A stretch of DNA of 64,000 nt from Siphonodentalium dalli (Eukaryota > Mollusca > Scaphopoda > Gadilida > Siphonodentaliidae): NCBI GenBank assembly GCA_032622095.1, contig CP136063.1:78101980-78165979 (forward strand), written 5' to 3'. The position numbers and the translations under genes are program-made. The notes under the pieces are model-generated. The model was not told the origin of the DNA. It ran no database searches and worked only from the letters and a program-made list of their open reading frames with translations. Positions 34,216 through 46,188 of this stretch are shown in pieces (within the stretch, counting starts at the first letter, position 1; each line of letters opens with the position of its first letter).

Positions 34216-34650
34216 CAGTTTATGATTTGATTGCCTGTTGGTAGGTATTGATGACAGCCCGCAGACTCATCCTGACTTGGGAGCCAAATGATGGTAACAG
34301 CCAAGAAGAATGGGAGGCACTCTCAGTTAACACTTCACTCGAACATATATCAGTCTTGTAATGGAACTCTGTCAGGCAACTCAATGCAATTTACAGACAT
34401 GAGTCTTTCTAAAAGCTGCCTGTTTATATGTTCCTGGTAAAAATATGATTTGGTTCTTACAACTGCTTTGGGGAGCATGTTTTGAGTGCAAATGCTGTTC
34501 TTTACCTTGAGATTTATTTGTTTTATGCAAGCTGGTATAATCAATTTTCTCATATTGACAGGGTATTTCACTTGTTAAATTCTTTGGCATATGAAATTCT
34601 TCTTTGTAGCTGAATCATTGGAATTGCAGCATACTGTAATTTATCTGTAT
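34216..34650 (+). repeat. direct duplication W, copy 2
   Basis: See copy 1 at 31829-32285 for the shared block order. Here the blocks read CTGACTTGGGAGCCAAATGA, TCTGTCAGGCAACTCAATGC and TTTGGGGAGCATGTTTTGAG. Confidence 0.85.
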
Positions 34651-34714
34651 GATATAGGGGGGAGGCTGATGAAAAATTTCGCACACAGGGTGGGTGGTCC
34701 AGAGTCCAGAAAAA

Positions 34715-34787
34715 CTCATATTTTCCAGTGCTTGCAAATTATTTCCTGATTTTTTCCAGTGCTTGCAAATTATTTCCTGATTTTTTC
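34715..34787 (+). repeat. 34-bp tandem duplication
   Basis: TTTTCCAGTGCTTGCAAATT followed by ATTTCCTGAT occurs twice in a row. Confidence 0.9.
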
Positions 34788-34878
34788 TTAATTATTTATA
34801 AACACTGAGACTGTTTGTTTATTCAGCAGCTTAAATAACACCATTTTGGTAGGACTGTGAAAATTATACATGTACATG

Positions 34879-34938
34879 TACAGTAATGCCCTAAATAATC
34901 GACTCCTTAACCACAGCAGAATTATCGGCAATACTGTA
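34879..34938. mobile_element. TF element remnant
   Basis: TACAGTAATGCCCTAAATAA leads to CACAGCAGAATTATCGG and then directly to ATACTGTA. Only the outer 50 bp of the left arm and a few bases of the right end survive. Confidence 0.75.
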
Positions 34939-35314
34939 TGTTGCAATTGACTGAGGCGATTTAATTTGCCATAGATTAAACCGAGGTCTCAATTCTCAAT
35001 GTTTAGTACCATTCGCCCTTATTAAAATGGACAATAATATCAGTTTTGAGAGAATAATTTATAATAATAACTGGAGAAATATTTAACAAAAAATTATATC
35101 AACTATAAGTGTAAAAATCATTGTAAAAGAAGGGTGGGTCCCCAATTTGTCAGAGGAAAAAAATAAAAAATTGTACATGTATGGAAATTGTTTGCAGACA
35201 ATTGCCCTTTATATAGCAAAGTCTATCCATTCCATTAACTTAATATGAGTTTAGTCTAGGAAAGCACTTTAAAATGCTATATTAATTGTTACCAAAATTT
35301 TTTCCTTTTTTTTT
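34939..35314. other. AT-rich stretch, no gene seen
   Basis: Nothing is recognised. Confidence 0.4.
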
Positions 35315-35392
35315 CTCAGACTGAAAAAGTGCCATTTCTGTAAGCTGTGACCCCCCCCCCCCTTTGCCCTTGGTTGACTCAAGGCACCCCTG
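35315..35392. mobile_element. hAT-4 family, right-end fragment
   Basis: CTGAAAAAGTGCCATTTCTG, a C-run, then TTTGCCCTTGGTTGACTCAA and GGCACCCCTG, parallels the right end of hAT-4 at 19040-19104. No matching left end is found nearby. Confidence 0.6.
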
Positions 35393-36019
35393 TATGTTAT
35401 CAGCTGAATCCTTTTCAATGAGCATGGTGTCCCCCAATTAATGTGCAAATTCTGTTCGCTGTTTGCGTTATGCCCAATCAATCCTCATAAATCAGATTTA
35501 TTCCAAGGTGCTATATTAGATTACGTCCCCTTCTTCTGCCGCGACAATCGAGCATCTCGAACATCCTCAATATTAGTAGCATAATCAGTGTGACCCTAAC
35601 CAGACTGAGATTAACTTTGAAAGCCTCGCGCTATGAAGTTACTCTTCCTGACTATAGAATTAACTTTGAGACTCCGCCTCACACAATTGCCCTATGCCCC
35701 GACTTTCGTCACTTGTGTCTGCCTCAATCTGTAACCTTGACCTTTCAGCTGTCAATCATTATTTCTTTGATTAGCAATTTTTAGCAAGTTCGTGAGAAGG
35801 TTGTAATGAGATTTTGTCTGTCAGAACTCTTCAGTATAATAGGTGTTGATGAGTGTTCCCCAGTGAAATTTATTGAATGTCCTTCAGAATGAGATGTCCA
35901 TGCAGCCGCTATCTGCTCATAGGAAAGGAATCATTGGGCTGTTGTATACAAATCTTGATATAACTGGCCTGTCATGGTCATTGACAGGTTGAAACCTACC
36001 GAAAATTTAATATGAACCA
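35393..36019. other. non-coding stretch with a short internal duplication
   Basis: GAGATTAACTTTGAAAGCCT and AGAATTAACTTTGAGACTCC (about 35606 and 35656) are related direct repeats. The 64-codon frame across them shows no domain. Confidence 0.4.
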
Positions 36020-36350
36020 AACTCCAAACCTCATTCTGCTTATTAGGCCTCATCGTTTGGGAAGTATCTACATGTATAGTCTAAAATTAATATTGTTATT
36101 AGTTACTTTTTCCCGTCTGGGAAGTTTCTATATCCCCTAATTTGCAGAAGATAAAATGCATCAACGAGGTGCAGACTAATGGGTGAACGTCGCCATGCAA
36201 CTTCAACTGGGGAACTTCAATCTGATCCTGCAGTAGCTAAGTCTCCCAGTTGAGGCCTAAGCAGAATTAGGTTACTGAATTTGGTGATGCTAGCCTGGTG
36301 TGCGGGATAGCGTCACTAAATTCACCCTCTGTGGACCTCATTCTGCATAT
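36020..36350. mobile_element. GF foldback, left-truncated
   Basis: It begins inside the element at CCTCATTCTGCTTATTAGGC, runs through the AACTTCAACTGGGGAACTTC centre, and ends with a full stem (GGTGATGCTAGCCTGGTGTG...CCTCATTCTGC). Confidence 0.75.
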
Positions 36351-37350
36351 TAAATGATTTTTGTATTTGCCTTTGTGACAGCCACTAATTTAGTTGATCA
36401 ACGATCTACATGTATGAAAATATTTAAGATCTAGGGATCTATAGGGATCTGAAGTCATAGGAAAATATGAATGTACAATTTTAGGCTTTATAATGCATCT
36501 GTCAATTGAATTATTTTTGTAATGTACAGGAATGAATTAAATTTCATTGAAGAATGATGACACATTTGGTATTTACTCTGACATTTTGTTGACAGGCAGA
36601 AGGTATGAACTGACAGACTAAATTTGTAATGAGCCTGTCATGATGAAAGGCTCTTTTAGTTGAGAATTAATTGTTAATTTATTTTAAGGCTTGGTTGTAT
36701 ATAGTCAATAACTTCATATCCCTCACTCGTACAATCAGCTACATGTACATATTTTCTGTTGGTTCAGAGTTTCTCTTTCCAGACAACATGCACTTACATG
36801 TAACCATTTTATTTAGAATGGATTCTCCCATTCATTTTAAAGTATAAATTGGAATGGACCATTTTTCATCACTCACTAGTAGTTTCTGGCTACAATTTTA
36901 ATGTACCGTTATGTATGGCCAAAGAAAAAGATATTAATAGTGGTTTGCCAAACTAACCTTGATTATAAAACTGCCTATATGTTATGTTAATTATTTCATG
37001 ATTTTCCAAAAAAAATCTTTTAAATTTAAAAAAAAAACAAAACAAAAAAACAATTTGTCCAGTAACTTCAATATGTCTCAGCAGTGGTTGGCATCTCGGT
37101 AGAGGCATTGTGTTTAATATAATTTATACAAACTTACATAGACAGTTAAAAACAAAATTAGTCTGATAGCTCAATATTAGTAATTGGTGTGTACCGGGTA
37201 TTTGTCTACTTGTTTGGTCACCGAAAAGTAAAAGTAAGACGTTGATAAGGTTTTAAAGTTGGGCCTGAAACATAAAATAATGTTAATTGGAGGATAATTC
37301 ACTGACCCCAACAAATCCATTTTAGGTTTCCCCCACATTACACATATGAC
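36351..37350. other. non-coding stretch, no gene seen
   Basis: AT-rich, with an A-run at 37028-37045. No frame or known family is recognised. Confidence 0.4.
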
Positions 37351-37798
37351 AAAGCCTGCAAATAGTGTGTCTGTCATTTGCAGAATGAGGTCCCCAGAGG
37401 GTGAATTTAGTGATGCCATCCCGCAGTGGGCTATAGCATCACCAAATTCACCTTCTTGGGACCTCATTCTGCTTATGCCTCCTCTTTTGGGAAGTATCTG
37501 CATGTATAGTCTCAAATTAACATTGTTTTTAGTTACCTTTTCCCCTGCATGGGAAGTTTTATATCCCCTAATTTTCAGAACATAATATGACTAGTGGGTG
37601 AACATCACCAACTTGAACTGGGGAACTTCAATCTTATCCCACAGTAGCTAGGTCTCCCATAGCAGTGGAGGCCTAAGCAGAATGAGGTTCCCAGAGGGTG
37701 AATTTGGTAATGCTAGCCTGCTGTGTGGGATAACATCACTAAATTCACCCTCTGGGGACCTCATTCTGCAAATGACAGACACACTATTTGCAGGCTTT
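37351..37798. mobile_element. GF foldback, most complete copy
   Basis: AAAGCCTGCAAATAGTGTGT opens it and the reverse complement ACACTATTTGCAGGCTTT closes it. Each end has a GAATGAGGTCCCCAGAGGGT stem-loop, with TTTAGTGATGC in the arm. The centre (CATCACCAACTTGAACTGGG and neighbours) is shared with other copies. It can serve as the family reference. No coding capacity. Confidence 0.85.
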
Positions 37799-38390
37799 AC
37801 CAAGTCCCATGAGATATTTCTTGGAATTTATGACCAGATGGTTGTCCATATTCCATCAGGTTGTATATTCTAAAACACATAATTCTATCATAATTTCCAT
37901 TAATATGGACATATCAAAAATTAGATATTGATCCTGGTACAACGAATGAATCGAGTTCGGTGGGTTATAAATGAATTCAAACACGAAAACGTGACGGCAA
38001 ATAGTGTATCTCAAGTTATTGCAGTGAGAAATATATGGGCTATCGCGAAGTAATTTCCGAGATTGGAAGGGAGTGAACTGTCGCTCATTATCCGTGTATT
38101 CACACAATTAAACAGGATTACCGAAGGGACCTATTGAGTGTCTCAAGTGGCCGATAAGACCATCATCCCCACGATCATCCCCACAGGCGGTACAATCCTC
38201 AGCGAATTATAATAGTAGTTATTTCTCCACAATGAAAGGCCACTCAGTCATACAATTCTCTTTAATTATTTTTTTCTTCTGTGAAATGCCCACGCTTGTT
38301 TAGAGGGCACTAAATTATCTTCATGCATGTGCATACATGCTGCCTAACTGGAATGCTCTGTCAGTAGACCTAACATGAAGATTTTTGTAT
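37799..38390. other. non-coding stretch, no gene seen
   Basis: A doubled ATCATCCCCAC (about 38163-38185) is the only local repeat. Confidence 0.4.
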
Positions 38391-38773
38391 TTAAAGTGAT
38401 GTGAAACACTCTGGTAGGTGATCAAATAGAAATTGAGAATAATCTTGCTGAAAGTAGTCATTTGTTACAAATATTAATCCAAATTGACAATATATACACA
38501 CTGCCATTCTTATATATTAATTAAAGGCAATGGCTCTCGATGGCAAAACATCTGTGTTAGATATTGCTGATAGTTGCGTCCCAAATCAAGATGTAAATAT
38601 TTACAATTGGGCGTTATTCAGACGATGTTTTCTATGGAGTGCATGGTATGATCGATTTCTTTCAAATTTTCGGTGATGTTAGTAGAATGCTACATTCCCC
38701 AGGTTGGCATAGCACCTGAGTACTATAACTTATCAATTTCACGCACCCAAACAAGTCCATAATATGTCTTTAA
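38391..38773 (+). mobile_element. X element copy 2 (TTAA-bounded)
   Basis: TTAAAGTGATGTGAAACACT to CATAATATGTCTTTAA, colinear with the copy at 23407-23781. Confidence 0.75.
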
Positions 38774-38883
38774 ACCAAATTTTTATAAATCTTAATTTGA
38801 ACATTTCAATCATGATTGTGTTATCATACCAGTAGTTGGTGAAGCCCTGATGTAAATTGTGTCCCAAAACTATTTCATGGACC

Positions 38884-39138
38884 TTAAACCTTTCATGATG
38901 GGGGCTGCGCTGGTGCAGTGTTTAAATATCCTGTGCCTGTGAATTCTCTTATATATGGATCCTCACATATATACCAGTAAGAGAATGCACTGGCTTACAA
39001 GGTCAAGGTAAATATTGTTAGACCAATGTATTCTCTTATATATGCGAGGCTCGCTATGGGAGACTCGCATATATAAGAAAATGCATTGGCACAGGGTTTT
39101 CGCAAAATTTCAGGAAGCTCAAGTGATGGAAGGGTTAA
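38884..39138. mobile_element. TH element, B subtype
   Basis: The left end is TTAAACCTTTCATGATGGG (one base changed from the family) and the right end is TGATGGAAGGGTTAA. It has two hairpins, the second (39023-39090) nearly intact, and between them the subtype-specific GCTTACAAGGTCAAGGTAAA. Confidence 0.85.
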
Positions 39139-39229
39139 TATATGCCTTTACACCTGGGTATAATAAATGATTATAAAAAATTAGATATTTATATGTTTCT
39201 GTTTCTGAATCAATTTTGTAGTGAATTTA

Positions 39230-39262
39230 AGAGAATAAATTCAACTTATTGTCTGAACATCT
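39230..39262 (-). repeat. E element fragment
   Basis: AATTCAACTTATTGTCTGAA followed by CATC matches the inner block of E elements. Confidence 0.45.
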
Positions 39263-40258
39263 TTACTAATTAATGAATATGAATGATATTGTTGATCTGT
39301 CTGCCATATAGTGTCATCTGCTTACATACATGTAAGAAGCTGTCCCTACAGATGAAGGATATTTTCTAAACATTCCAGAATATAAAATGGCAGTCCATTT
39401 CATTATATACATTTAAGTAGACATCAAATGGGCTAACAAAATTTGCATTTCCAAATATATTGAAAATCTGGATGAAAATCTGTTTTGTTGATGAATGTGA
39501 GATACATGTAGTGATGATAAGGATAGTATTTTATGGTGTGACTGTCACCTTATCTCCTAGCCTCATGCATTCTTTATGGTTCGGTTCCATGATCAAATCA
39601 TCTAATTGGCAGACATGTTTGGAAATTTTGCTGACAGATCACATGATTTCTGATAAGGACTGACATATTTATTACCCTGTTCGACCTGTCCTGTCAAAAC
39701 TTCTTCATCCACAGTGGGCAAACATTGATCCTTTTTGACCCGCTGGTGTCTTTTAGTGAGTCATTGTCATTTGGTCAATCGAATTGCAAATCACTTCTCA
39801 AATTTTCTTTTTTGCACAAAGGGCTTCAACCAGTTCACGTTTGTTTGAATTAGCGTGGAACCGCAATGGATTCATTCGTGATTAATCAAGCACCAAAGCT
39901 CGTTTCATTGAAGCAATATCTAGCGGGTGATAACATCGTGATTATTTCTGTCTCGGAAATGACCCAATTTGATTTGCGTGGGTCCGGCTTCTCAAATTAA
40001 TTTTTTTTTAAATTGTTCCACCAGGCTGTTCCCTCAGGAACCACGGATAATTGGTGGATTTTTTTAAGACTTGAGAGAACCATTAGAATGCAATATCCAT
40101 TCATGTTTCATTACAGTGAAGTGCTGTGACAATGTGATCTGGCTTGGAAAGGATTGCAGTATGTCATGGTTAGAAGGAATCAAATGTATCCCATTTATTT
40201 TACGGGGTAGTATACACTCTTCTGATAATAAATTGATGAGGTCCTAAATGTGGAGCCC
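39263..40258. other. repeat-poor stretch, possible conserved non-coding sequence
   Basis: From 39757 to 40010 the composition is more balanced and free of the families found elsewhere. Homeodomain-like TAAT/ATTA cores occur (for example GTGATTAATCAAGC). The 67-codon frame (39460-39663) is not protein-like. I infer possible regulatory function only from repeat avoidance. Confidence 0.3.
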
Positions 40259-40738
40259 TTAACCCTTCCATGAAGGGAGCTGAGCTGGTGCATCATTAAA
40301 GATCATGTGCCGGCCATCGCATTCTCTTATATATGCAAATCTCCCATAGGGAGCCTCACATATATTAGAGAATGCACTGGCTTACAAGGTACAGTAATGC
40401 CCTAAATAATCGACTCCTTAACCACAGCATAATTATGGGTAATTTTTCAGCATTTAGTCGGAAATATGGCTTGTTGCTATTCATAGGAAATCTCTCAGTG
40501 AGAGCTTTCCGATGAATGGCAACAAGCCATATTTCCGACTAAATCGTGAAAAATTACCCATAATTATGCTGTGGTTAAGGAGTCGATTATTTAGGGTATT
40601 ACTGTAAATATTGTAAGGCCAATGTATATTCTCTTATGCAAGGCTCCCTATGGGAGATTCGCATATATAAAGAGAATGCTATGGCACAGGGTTTTCGCAA
40701 AAGTTCAGGAAGATTCAGTCAGAAGCTGGAAGGTATAA
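40259..40738. mobile_element. TH element, B subtype, interrupted by a TF foldback
   Basis: It starts TTAACCCTTCCATGAAGGG and ends at a worn GGAAGGTATAA. The TF copy at 40390-40606 splits GCTTACAAGG from AATATTGTAAGG. Without it the order equals that of the copy at 38884. Confidence 0.8.
40390..40606. mobile_element. TF foldback nested in a TH element
   Basis: Full-length with near-perfect arms. The flanks ACAAGG-TA and TA-AATATTG rejoin to the normal TH sequence with one TA, which establishes a TA target duplication for the family. Confidence 0.9.
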
Positions 40739-40854
40739 CCCTTTCATGACCATTACGGTCATCATAGATGGTCGTGTCATTTACTGACCATAACAGTGAA
40801 GGGCGGTCAGAAAAATTAGTTTGTCAATTGGTGTGTACTGTGTACATGTACATG

Positions 40855-40970
40855 TACAGTAATGCCCTAAATAATCGACTCTTTAACCACAGCAGAATTA
40901 TGGGTAATTTTTCAGGATTTAATTAGTCGGAAATATGGCTTGTTGCCATTCATCGGAAAGCTCTCACTGA
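40855..40970 (+). mobile_element. TF foldback, left arm only
   Basis: TACAGTAATGCCC runs to CATCGGAAAGCTCTCACTGA, where it breaks off against E-type sequence. An AATTAGTCGG insertion distinguishes this copy. Confidence 0.8.
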
Positions 40971-40977
40971 GTGGTTC

Positions 40978-41173
40978 CCTTAGGAAATGTTCAGATAATA
41001 AGTTCAACAAATGACCATCAATACAAACCCTTCTGCTCTTGCTTGTATTATTTGATTTTTCTGTCTGCTGTCTCCTTGTGTATCCTGAACACCCCTCCAA
41101 ATTAGCAATAGACCATTGCTATGTATTCTTGTTGAACCAAATGGGAGAATCCATTTAGTATAGAATGGGTTAA
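40978..41173 (-). mobile_element. E element, TTAA end intact
   Basis: The right terminus is CATTTAGTATAGAATGGGTTAA (41152-41173). Inside, AGGAAATGTTCAGATAATAA, CTGAACACCCCTCCAAAT and AGCAATAGACCATT are shared with the copies at 47708 and 59331. The opposite terminus is lost at the TF junction. Confidence 0.7.
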
Positions 41174-42707
41174 TCAGGGGCTTCTGACTTCTTTGAGCTG
41201 TGAATATCTGATATTTCTATGAGGGTGGTAAAATTTGTGACCTCAGTGCCCATGTTAATTTTGACCAGTTCCATCAGTTTAAAATGGAAAAATATGTACA
41301 ATTGGACAGATTCTATTGAATACACATGCTTCAGCCTTAACAAGTGTATCATAAAATTCCATCTAATGACCATTATTTGATCTTGCCCCTGTACAAATAA
41401 CTGACAAATTACCCCCACAAAGGTTTAGTAATAATTTATGTTGCCATCAGATGTAGATAGCATGTCTTGTTTATCTGTGTTGTGACATGTGTAATCAGTA
41501 ACACTGTGCTCAGACAGACATGGTCAATTACACTGGCCATAAACACACTCTGGGGATATGCTTCCTCACACACCAGCATGCCATAAACATGTCAAGTGCA
41601 TTTCCTGACACATGACCACAAAGGTCTTATATGCAGTGATACAGATGGTTGTTTAGTCATTCAGGCAGATAAGGATGGTGTAGATTATAAGGTACTCTAA
41701 CCTCAGAAGCCAAAATATATTTACTCTATGCATCACCTTTTCTACCTAGGTGTACCTTGTTTCTCAGGTGGGGCTGCCTAATACATAAAATAAGTGTGTT
41801 CATTGACTATACTTCGTGCACAATCCCATTGTTACAATCATTCCATGATTTTTGGGTTGAGGGTCAGACACATATTGCCAAAATGGATTTTTCTCAAAAT
41901 CTGTCTGGAATTTCCTTGTCAAATTTGGTACAAGTGATGACTGACACAATATTTAAGAACTATCGGCCCATTGGGTATTCATAATAACCTCATTTACTTT
42001 ACTTTTATGGTATGAAAAATATTTAAAATTTCACTGTTTCAGGTACCGCGGTACCAAGAACTTCTGTCAAATAGATTTTATATAACTATGATATCATATC
42101 TGAAGATCATGAGAGGAGACTTAATTATTCTTGATTTGTGAAATTTAATGATAATTTTCATTTAAAATGGCAACTACCCACAAATAAGTTTCTGTATTTG
42201 AGAATTTTCATGTCATGCCTGTTGATCAATGAAAATTGGGCTGAGATGAGTTGTGGGCCATGGGTTCATAACCAAGTTAAGATGATCACCACTGTGGCCT
42301 AAATCCATTTAATTGCTCCCTGCTTGATTGGACCAAATATGGGGGTATGATGCTATATTAATCAATTAAAAATTTAACTCATCATTATGATGCAAATGAA
42401 TTAAGCCTCCTCTCATGAAGGCAAGACAATAAGCTATTTGATGATTGGAGTGCTGTGTGAAATTATGAATTATTGAAGCAGTTCTTGGTAATCGAAAGGG
42501 ACAAAACAGAAAATAACAATTTCAACCTCTCAAATATACTATTAAATCCATTGTTTTTGTCATCTCTTAATAAGATTCTATATGCAATGAAGATGATTAT
42601 TTGAAATTCAAGTTTTTTCGCCTGAGAGATCCAGAGTAATTTCATTTTTGACTCAATGCAAAATGTGTGTATCCCCCTTAAAGCAAACCAATTTCCATAA
42701 CATGTTC
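41174..42707. other. repeat-poor stretch, no gene seen
   Basis: A perfect short palindrome, GGTACCGCGGTACC, lies at 42042-42055. Frames of 60-82 codons show no domain. No splice-flanked exon could be supported. Confidence 0.4.
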
Positions 42708-42779
42708 AATGTCGACAAGCACACAGGTTGTATGTTGTGGGCCACAATTTAACATACAACCTGTGCGCTTGTTGACATT
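42708..42779. repeat. 28-bp-arm hairpin
   Basis: ATGTCGACAAGCACACAGGT then TGTATGTT pairs with AACATACAACCTGTGCGCTT then GTTGACAT, separated by a 16-base loop. Confidence 0.9.
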
Positions 42780-43822
42780 TTGTAGGAGAGCTACTCGCCA
42801 CTCACCTAGAATGATTTTAAGGGGAGCGCCTCATTGCTCACCAGTGATTTCCCACATGGAGAGGACAACTGTGTTTATTTAATCAAATTGATGGTGTTTT
42901 TACTTTACACATGCATATATTTTAACCTATTGCTAACAAGGGACACAACTATCTTGTTAAAGTGGTTACAAAATGTTGAACAGGACATCAAAAGCGGAAC
43001 CGGATTGTATCAATTGCTGGCTGTGTTATTCGAAAATTGCAAATTTCATCTGAAGCTGGTTCAATTTCCCTTAAGCAATTTTTGGAAGCTCATTCACTGC
43101 ATTAAACAGCAATGCATATAGGGTAGTTCAGGCTACATACACAAGCTTGTGTGGGTTTAGCAGACATCCATTTACTACACTTTCCATAAATTTAATTGTC
43201 TAGCCTGGCCAGGCACAGAGTAAACCAACAATCTCCATTTAGCCTTTTGTAGTACTGAAAATTGAAAATGGGATTGCCCAGCCTTTAACTTGTGTCAACA
43301 TTAGAGGAGATAGATACACAGTTTGTGTGTTGTGTAGGAGTGTGGTAGATAAGTACTCAAATCCTGGGCCATCTATATGTCTATATGACACAGAAACCAC
43401 TGTCCCACTTGTCTTGATTTCCTTCCTCCTCTGAGGTGGTCTTTGTGTCTATTGTGTTGGACCTCACACTTGGATGGTTAGCTGATAGCCACCTAGTGTT
43501 TTCCTTGACAGATTTGACCTCTTTCGACTTGCAGTTGTTTTTAAACTAGCTGAACTGTGTAATCACACTATATACATATTGAGGTCATCTGCATTCCTTA
43601 TGTTTTAAGCTGTAGTAATATATCATTGACTGAAGTATTTAGTGTTAGATAACACCTGTGTGGCTGGAAAACTGCTGTGACACACCATCACTCTGATTCT
43701 TAATATCCTATCCCAACAGGTTCATTGGAAGTTATTTGTGACCTGAGCAAAGAAATAAATTGAAGATCCAAGCACAAGGTGAGTTAAATTTCAGCTTTGA
43801 AATATTCAGGGCCATGGAGCAA
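42780..43822. other. non-coding stretch, no convincing gene
   Basis: A 95-codon plus-strand frame (42834-43121) has mixed composition but no motif and no clear splice context. I leave it uncalled. Confidence 0.4.
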
Positions 43823-44292
43823 TTAACCCTTTAATAACCTGGAACTTCCTGAAATTTTCTGATAACTCTGTGCCATTGCATTCTCTTATATATGCAAGTC
43901 GACCATATAAAATTTTATATTATTTTTTATAATTGTTAAAGAATGTAAAATAAAAATGAAAAAAATGAAAAAAAATTGTTAAAGAATGTAAGAAATAATG
44001 ATTAAAAAAAATGATAAAAATAGTTAATGAATGCCAGAAAAAATGAAAAAAAATGTATAAAATTGTTAAAGAATATAAGAAAAAATTATAAAAATTGTTA
44101 TAGAATGTAAAAAAAAATGATAAAAATGATAACAATTTTGTTAAATAATGTAAGAAAAATTATATAAAATTGTTAGGCCAATGCATTGTCTTATATATGC
44201 GAGGCGACCTATGGTCGACTCGCATATGTAAGAGAATGCATTGGTACAGGGTCTTTAATGTTGCACCAGCGCAGCTCCCATGAAAGGGTTCA
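43823..44292. mobile_element. TH element with AT minisatellite centre
   Basis: It starts TTAACCCTTTAATAACC and ends CATGAAAGGGTTCA (right TTAA worn). The left hairpin is reduced to one arm. The right hairpin (44175-44244) is complete. Confidence 0.75.
43930..44170. repeat. AT minisatellite inside the TH element
   Basis: GTTAAAGAATGTAAGAAAAA and ATGATAAAAAT words repeat with a period of roughly 30-35 bp. The Phe-rich minus-strand frame here is a by-product. Confidence 0.8.
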
Positions 44293-44506
44293 AGGTAAGT
44301 GGCACATGCATTTAACCCCGGTGATGATGATTAAGAACATTTCATGAAATGGCATGAACTATTCGCGAACACTGTTCATAAAGTACTGTGTTAGTCAAGT
44401 GTACATGAATTTTTCAAGAATAGATATGAACTCTAAATGGGACTGCAAGTTTACGAACATATCAAGTTAAGTAATAGATTATGAATATGCATGAATTGGA
44501 ATCTGT

Positions 44507-45090
44507 TCATAAACTATTACGATATATTCATGAAATGGCAATCCCATTTAAAATTTATGCACATTTGAGAAAGGCACAATTTCTATCTCTAGTCGGAAAT
44601 TGAGGCTTCTTTCTTGTCATTCTATGAATATAAAAGGCATTTTGTGCCCCTTTGTTTCCTCTCCTGGAACTAGTATTCTATTTTATCACATAATTTGGCC
44701 ATAAAAGCAGTTTCATAATTATCGGTAATAGACACGTTTAATATCAGCGCGTGCGATGACGTCACGGCGTTCTTCAGATAACTTGCGATCGCTGTAGTTT
44801 ATGATTGTTGTTTTCGATGAATATTTCGCGTTGCTTCGGGTTTATTTGATCATGTGATAAAAGGTATCTCACACTCGTCCTATTTTATACGTAATTTATC
44901 AACCTCGTCCTCTAAATTCTATTTGAGCCTCGGTAAACCTCGGCTCAAATCGAATTTAGTGAACTCGGTTGATAAATTCCGTATAAAATAGGAACTCATG
45001 TGAGATCCTCTATATATGATCTAGGATACAACTTTCTTGTCCTAGTCTTGCATGTAAAGTGCATTTAAATTGATACACAATCAGGTTGAA
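44507..45090 (+). repeat. duplication M copy 1, with an insertion
   Basis: GATATATTCATGAAATGGCA, TTTATGCACATTTGAGAAAG and CATTTTGTGCCCCTTTG match copy 2 at 45465-45720. Copy 1 is split after TAGTATTCTATTT and resumes at TATATATGATCTAGGATACA. Confidence 0.8.
44683..45016. mobile_element. insertion with an inner foldback in duplication M
   Basis: The inserted segment contains a long foldback (44863-45016): GGTATCTCACACTCGTCCTA and TTGAGCCTCGGTAAACC face CGGCTCAAATCGAATTTAG and ATAAAATAGGAACTCATGTG. CpG content is higher than nearby. The exact target duplication is not clear. Confidence 0.6.
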
Positions 45091-45340
45091 AAGAGCGGAG
45101 ACCTGCGCACATTTACACTGAATTGAAGAAGTGGTTTCAGGATCAAATAATTTTCCTCCAATGCAGCTGAAACCGACCCGTTAAGGGGTCAGATACCTCC
45201 ATACCTCCACTGGGGGTGGGTGGGTGGAGGGCACAGGTTGTATCATGTGCCCTTCCTGCTCCATAGAATGGGAGGTAGAACTTAGAGGGTACTAAATCCA
45301 GCCATTTATGTGACAATCTCCTTGTTTTCTCAACAGAATA

Positions 45341-45446
45341 TATGTAATAAATGAATGAATTTGAGCCATGGATCAGTGCAAAATACACTCCTGTGCTCTA
45401 TGAACAAAATATAAACAACATGGTAATTATAATGAAAATGAATTTA
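45341..45446 (-). repeat. inverted pair with 45957-46062, left member
   Basis: GAATTTGAGCCATGGATCAG, then TGCAAAATACACTC and AACAACATGGTAATTATAAT, are the reverse complement of the right member, with scattered differences. Confidence 0.85.
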
Positions 45447-45464
45447 TGACTCTGTAACAGAGTC

Positions 45465-45720
45465 TCTGTTCATGAACTACTAGTATTACGATATATTCAT
45501 GAAATGGCAATCTCATTTAAAATTTATGCACATTTGAGAAAGTCACAATTTCTATATCTAGTAGGAATTTGATGCTTCTTTCTCGTCATTCTATGAAACA
45601 TATAAAAGGCATTTTGTGCCCCTTTGCATCCTCTCTCCTGGACCTAGTATTCTATTATATGATCTAGGATACAACTTTCTTGTCCTAGTTTTGTGTGTAA
45701 AGTGCATTTAAATTGTTACG
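45465..45720 (+). repeat. duplication M copy 2, uninterrupted
   Basis: It carries the join TAGTATTCTATTATATGATC that marks the empty site for the insertion in copy 1. Confidence 0.8.
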
Positions 45721-45956
45721 CTGTTGTATTTAAAACAGTCTAGATTTGGTGACTCAGAATAATTTACAAATTACGACAATTATGCACTCATCCATGGTTC
45801 AAATTCATTCATTTGTTGCATATATTCTGTTGAGTATAATATAAGATGGTCGCATAAATGGCCGGATTTAGCATAGAGTACCCCTTTAAACAGATATAAA
45901 CAGACACAGAAATGTTATATTATCTTCCAAGCAATGAATTTATGACTCCAGCCATT

Positions 45957-46062
45957 TATTCATTTTCATTATTATTACCATGTTGTTTGTTCATTGAGCA
46001 CATGAGTATTTTGCACTAATCCATGGCTCAAATTCATTCATTTGTTGCATATATTCTAACAA
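45957..46062 (+). repeat. inverted pair, right member
   Basis: TTCATTTTCATTATTATTAC, CATGTTGTTTGTTCATTGAG and CACTAATCCATGGCTCAAAT pair with 45341-45446. A related block also lies at 45783-45835. Confidence 0.85.
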
Positions 46063-46188
46063 CTAAATGACAGTATCTTAGGCCTGAGAAATAGAAACAT
46101 ATATCATACATGTATATACGATGTCACACATTTCTTATATAGCGCACATGTCACCAATGTTTCAATGCGCTTACAGTCACATGCATCA

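Noticed and set aside
42834-43121. 95-codon plus-strand frame as a possible exon
   Set aside because: No recognisable domain and no convincing splice sites; length is within chance for this composition.
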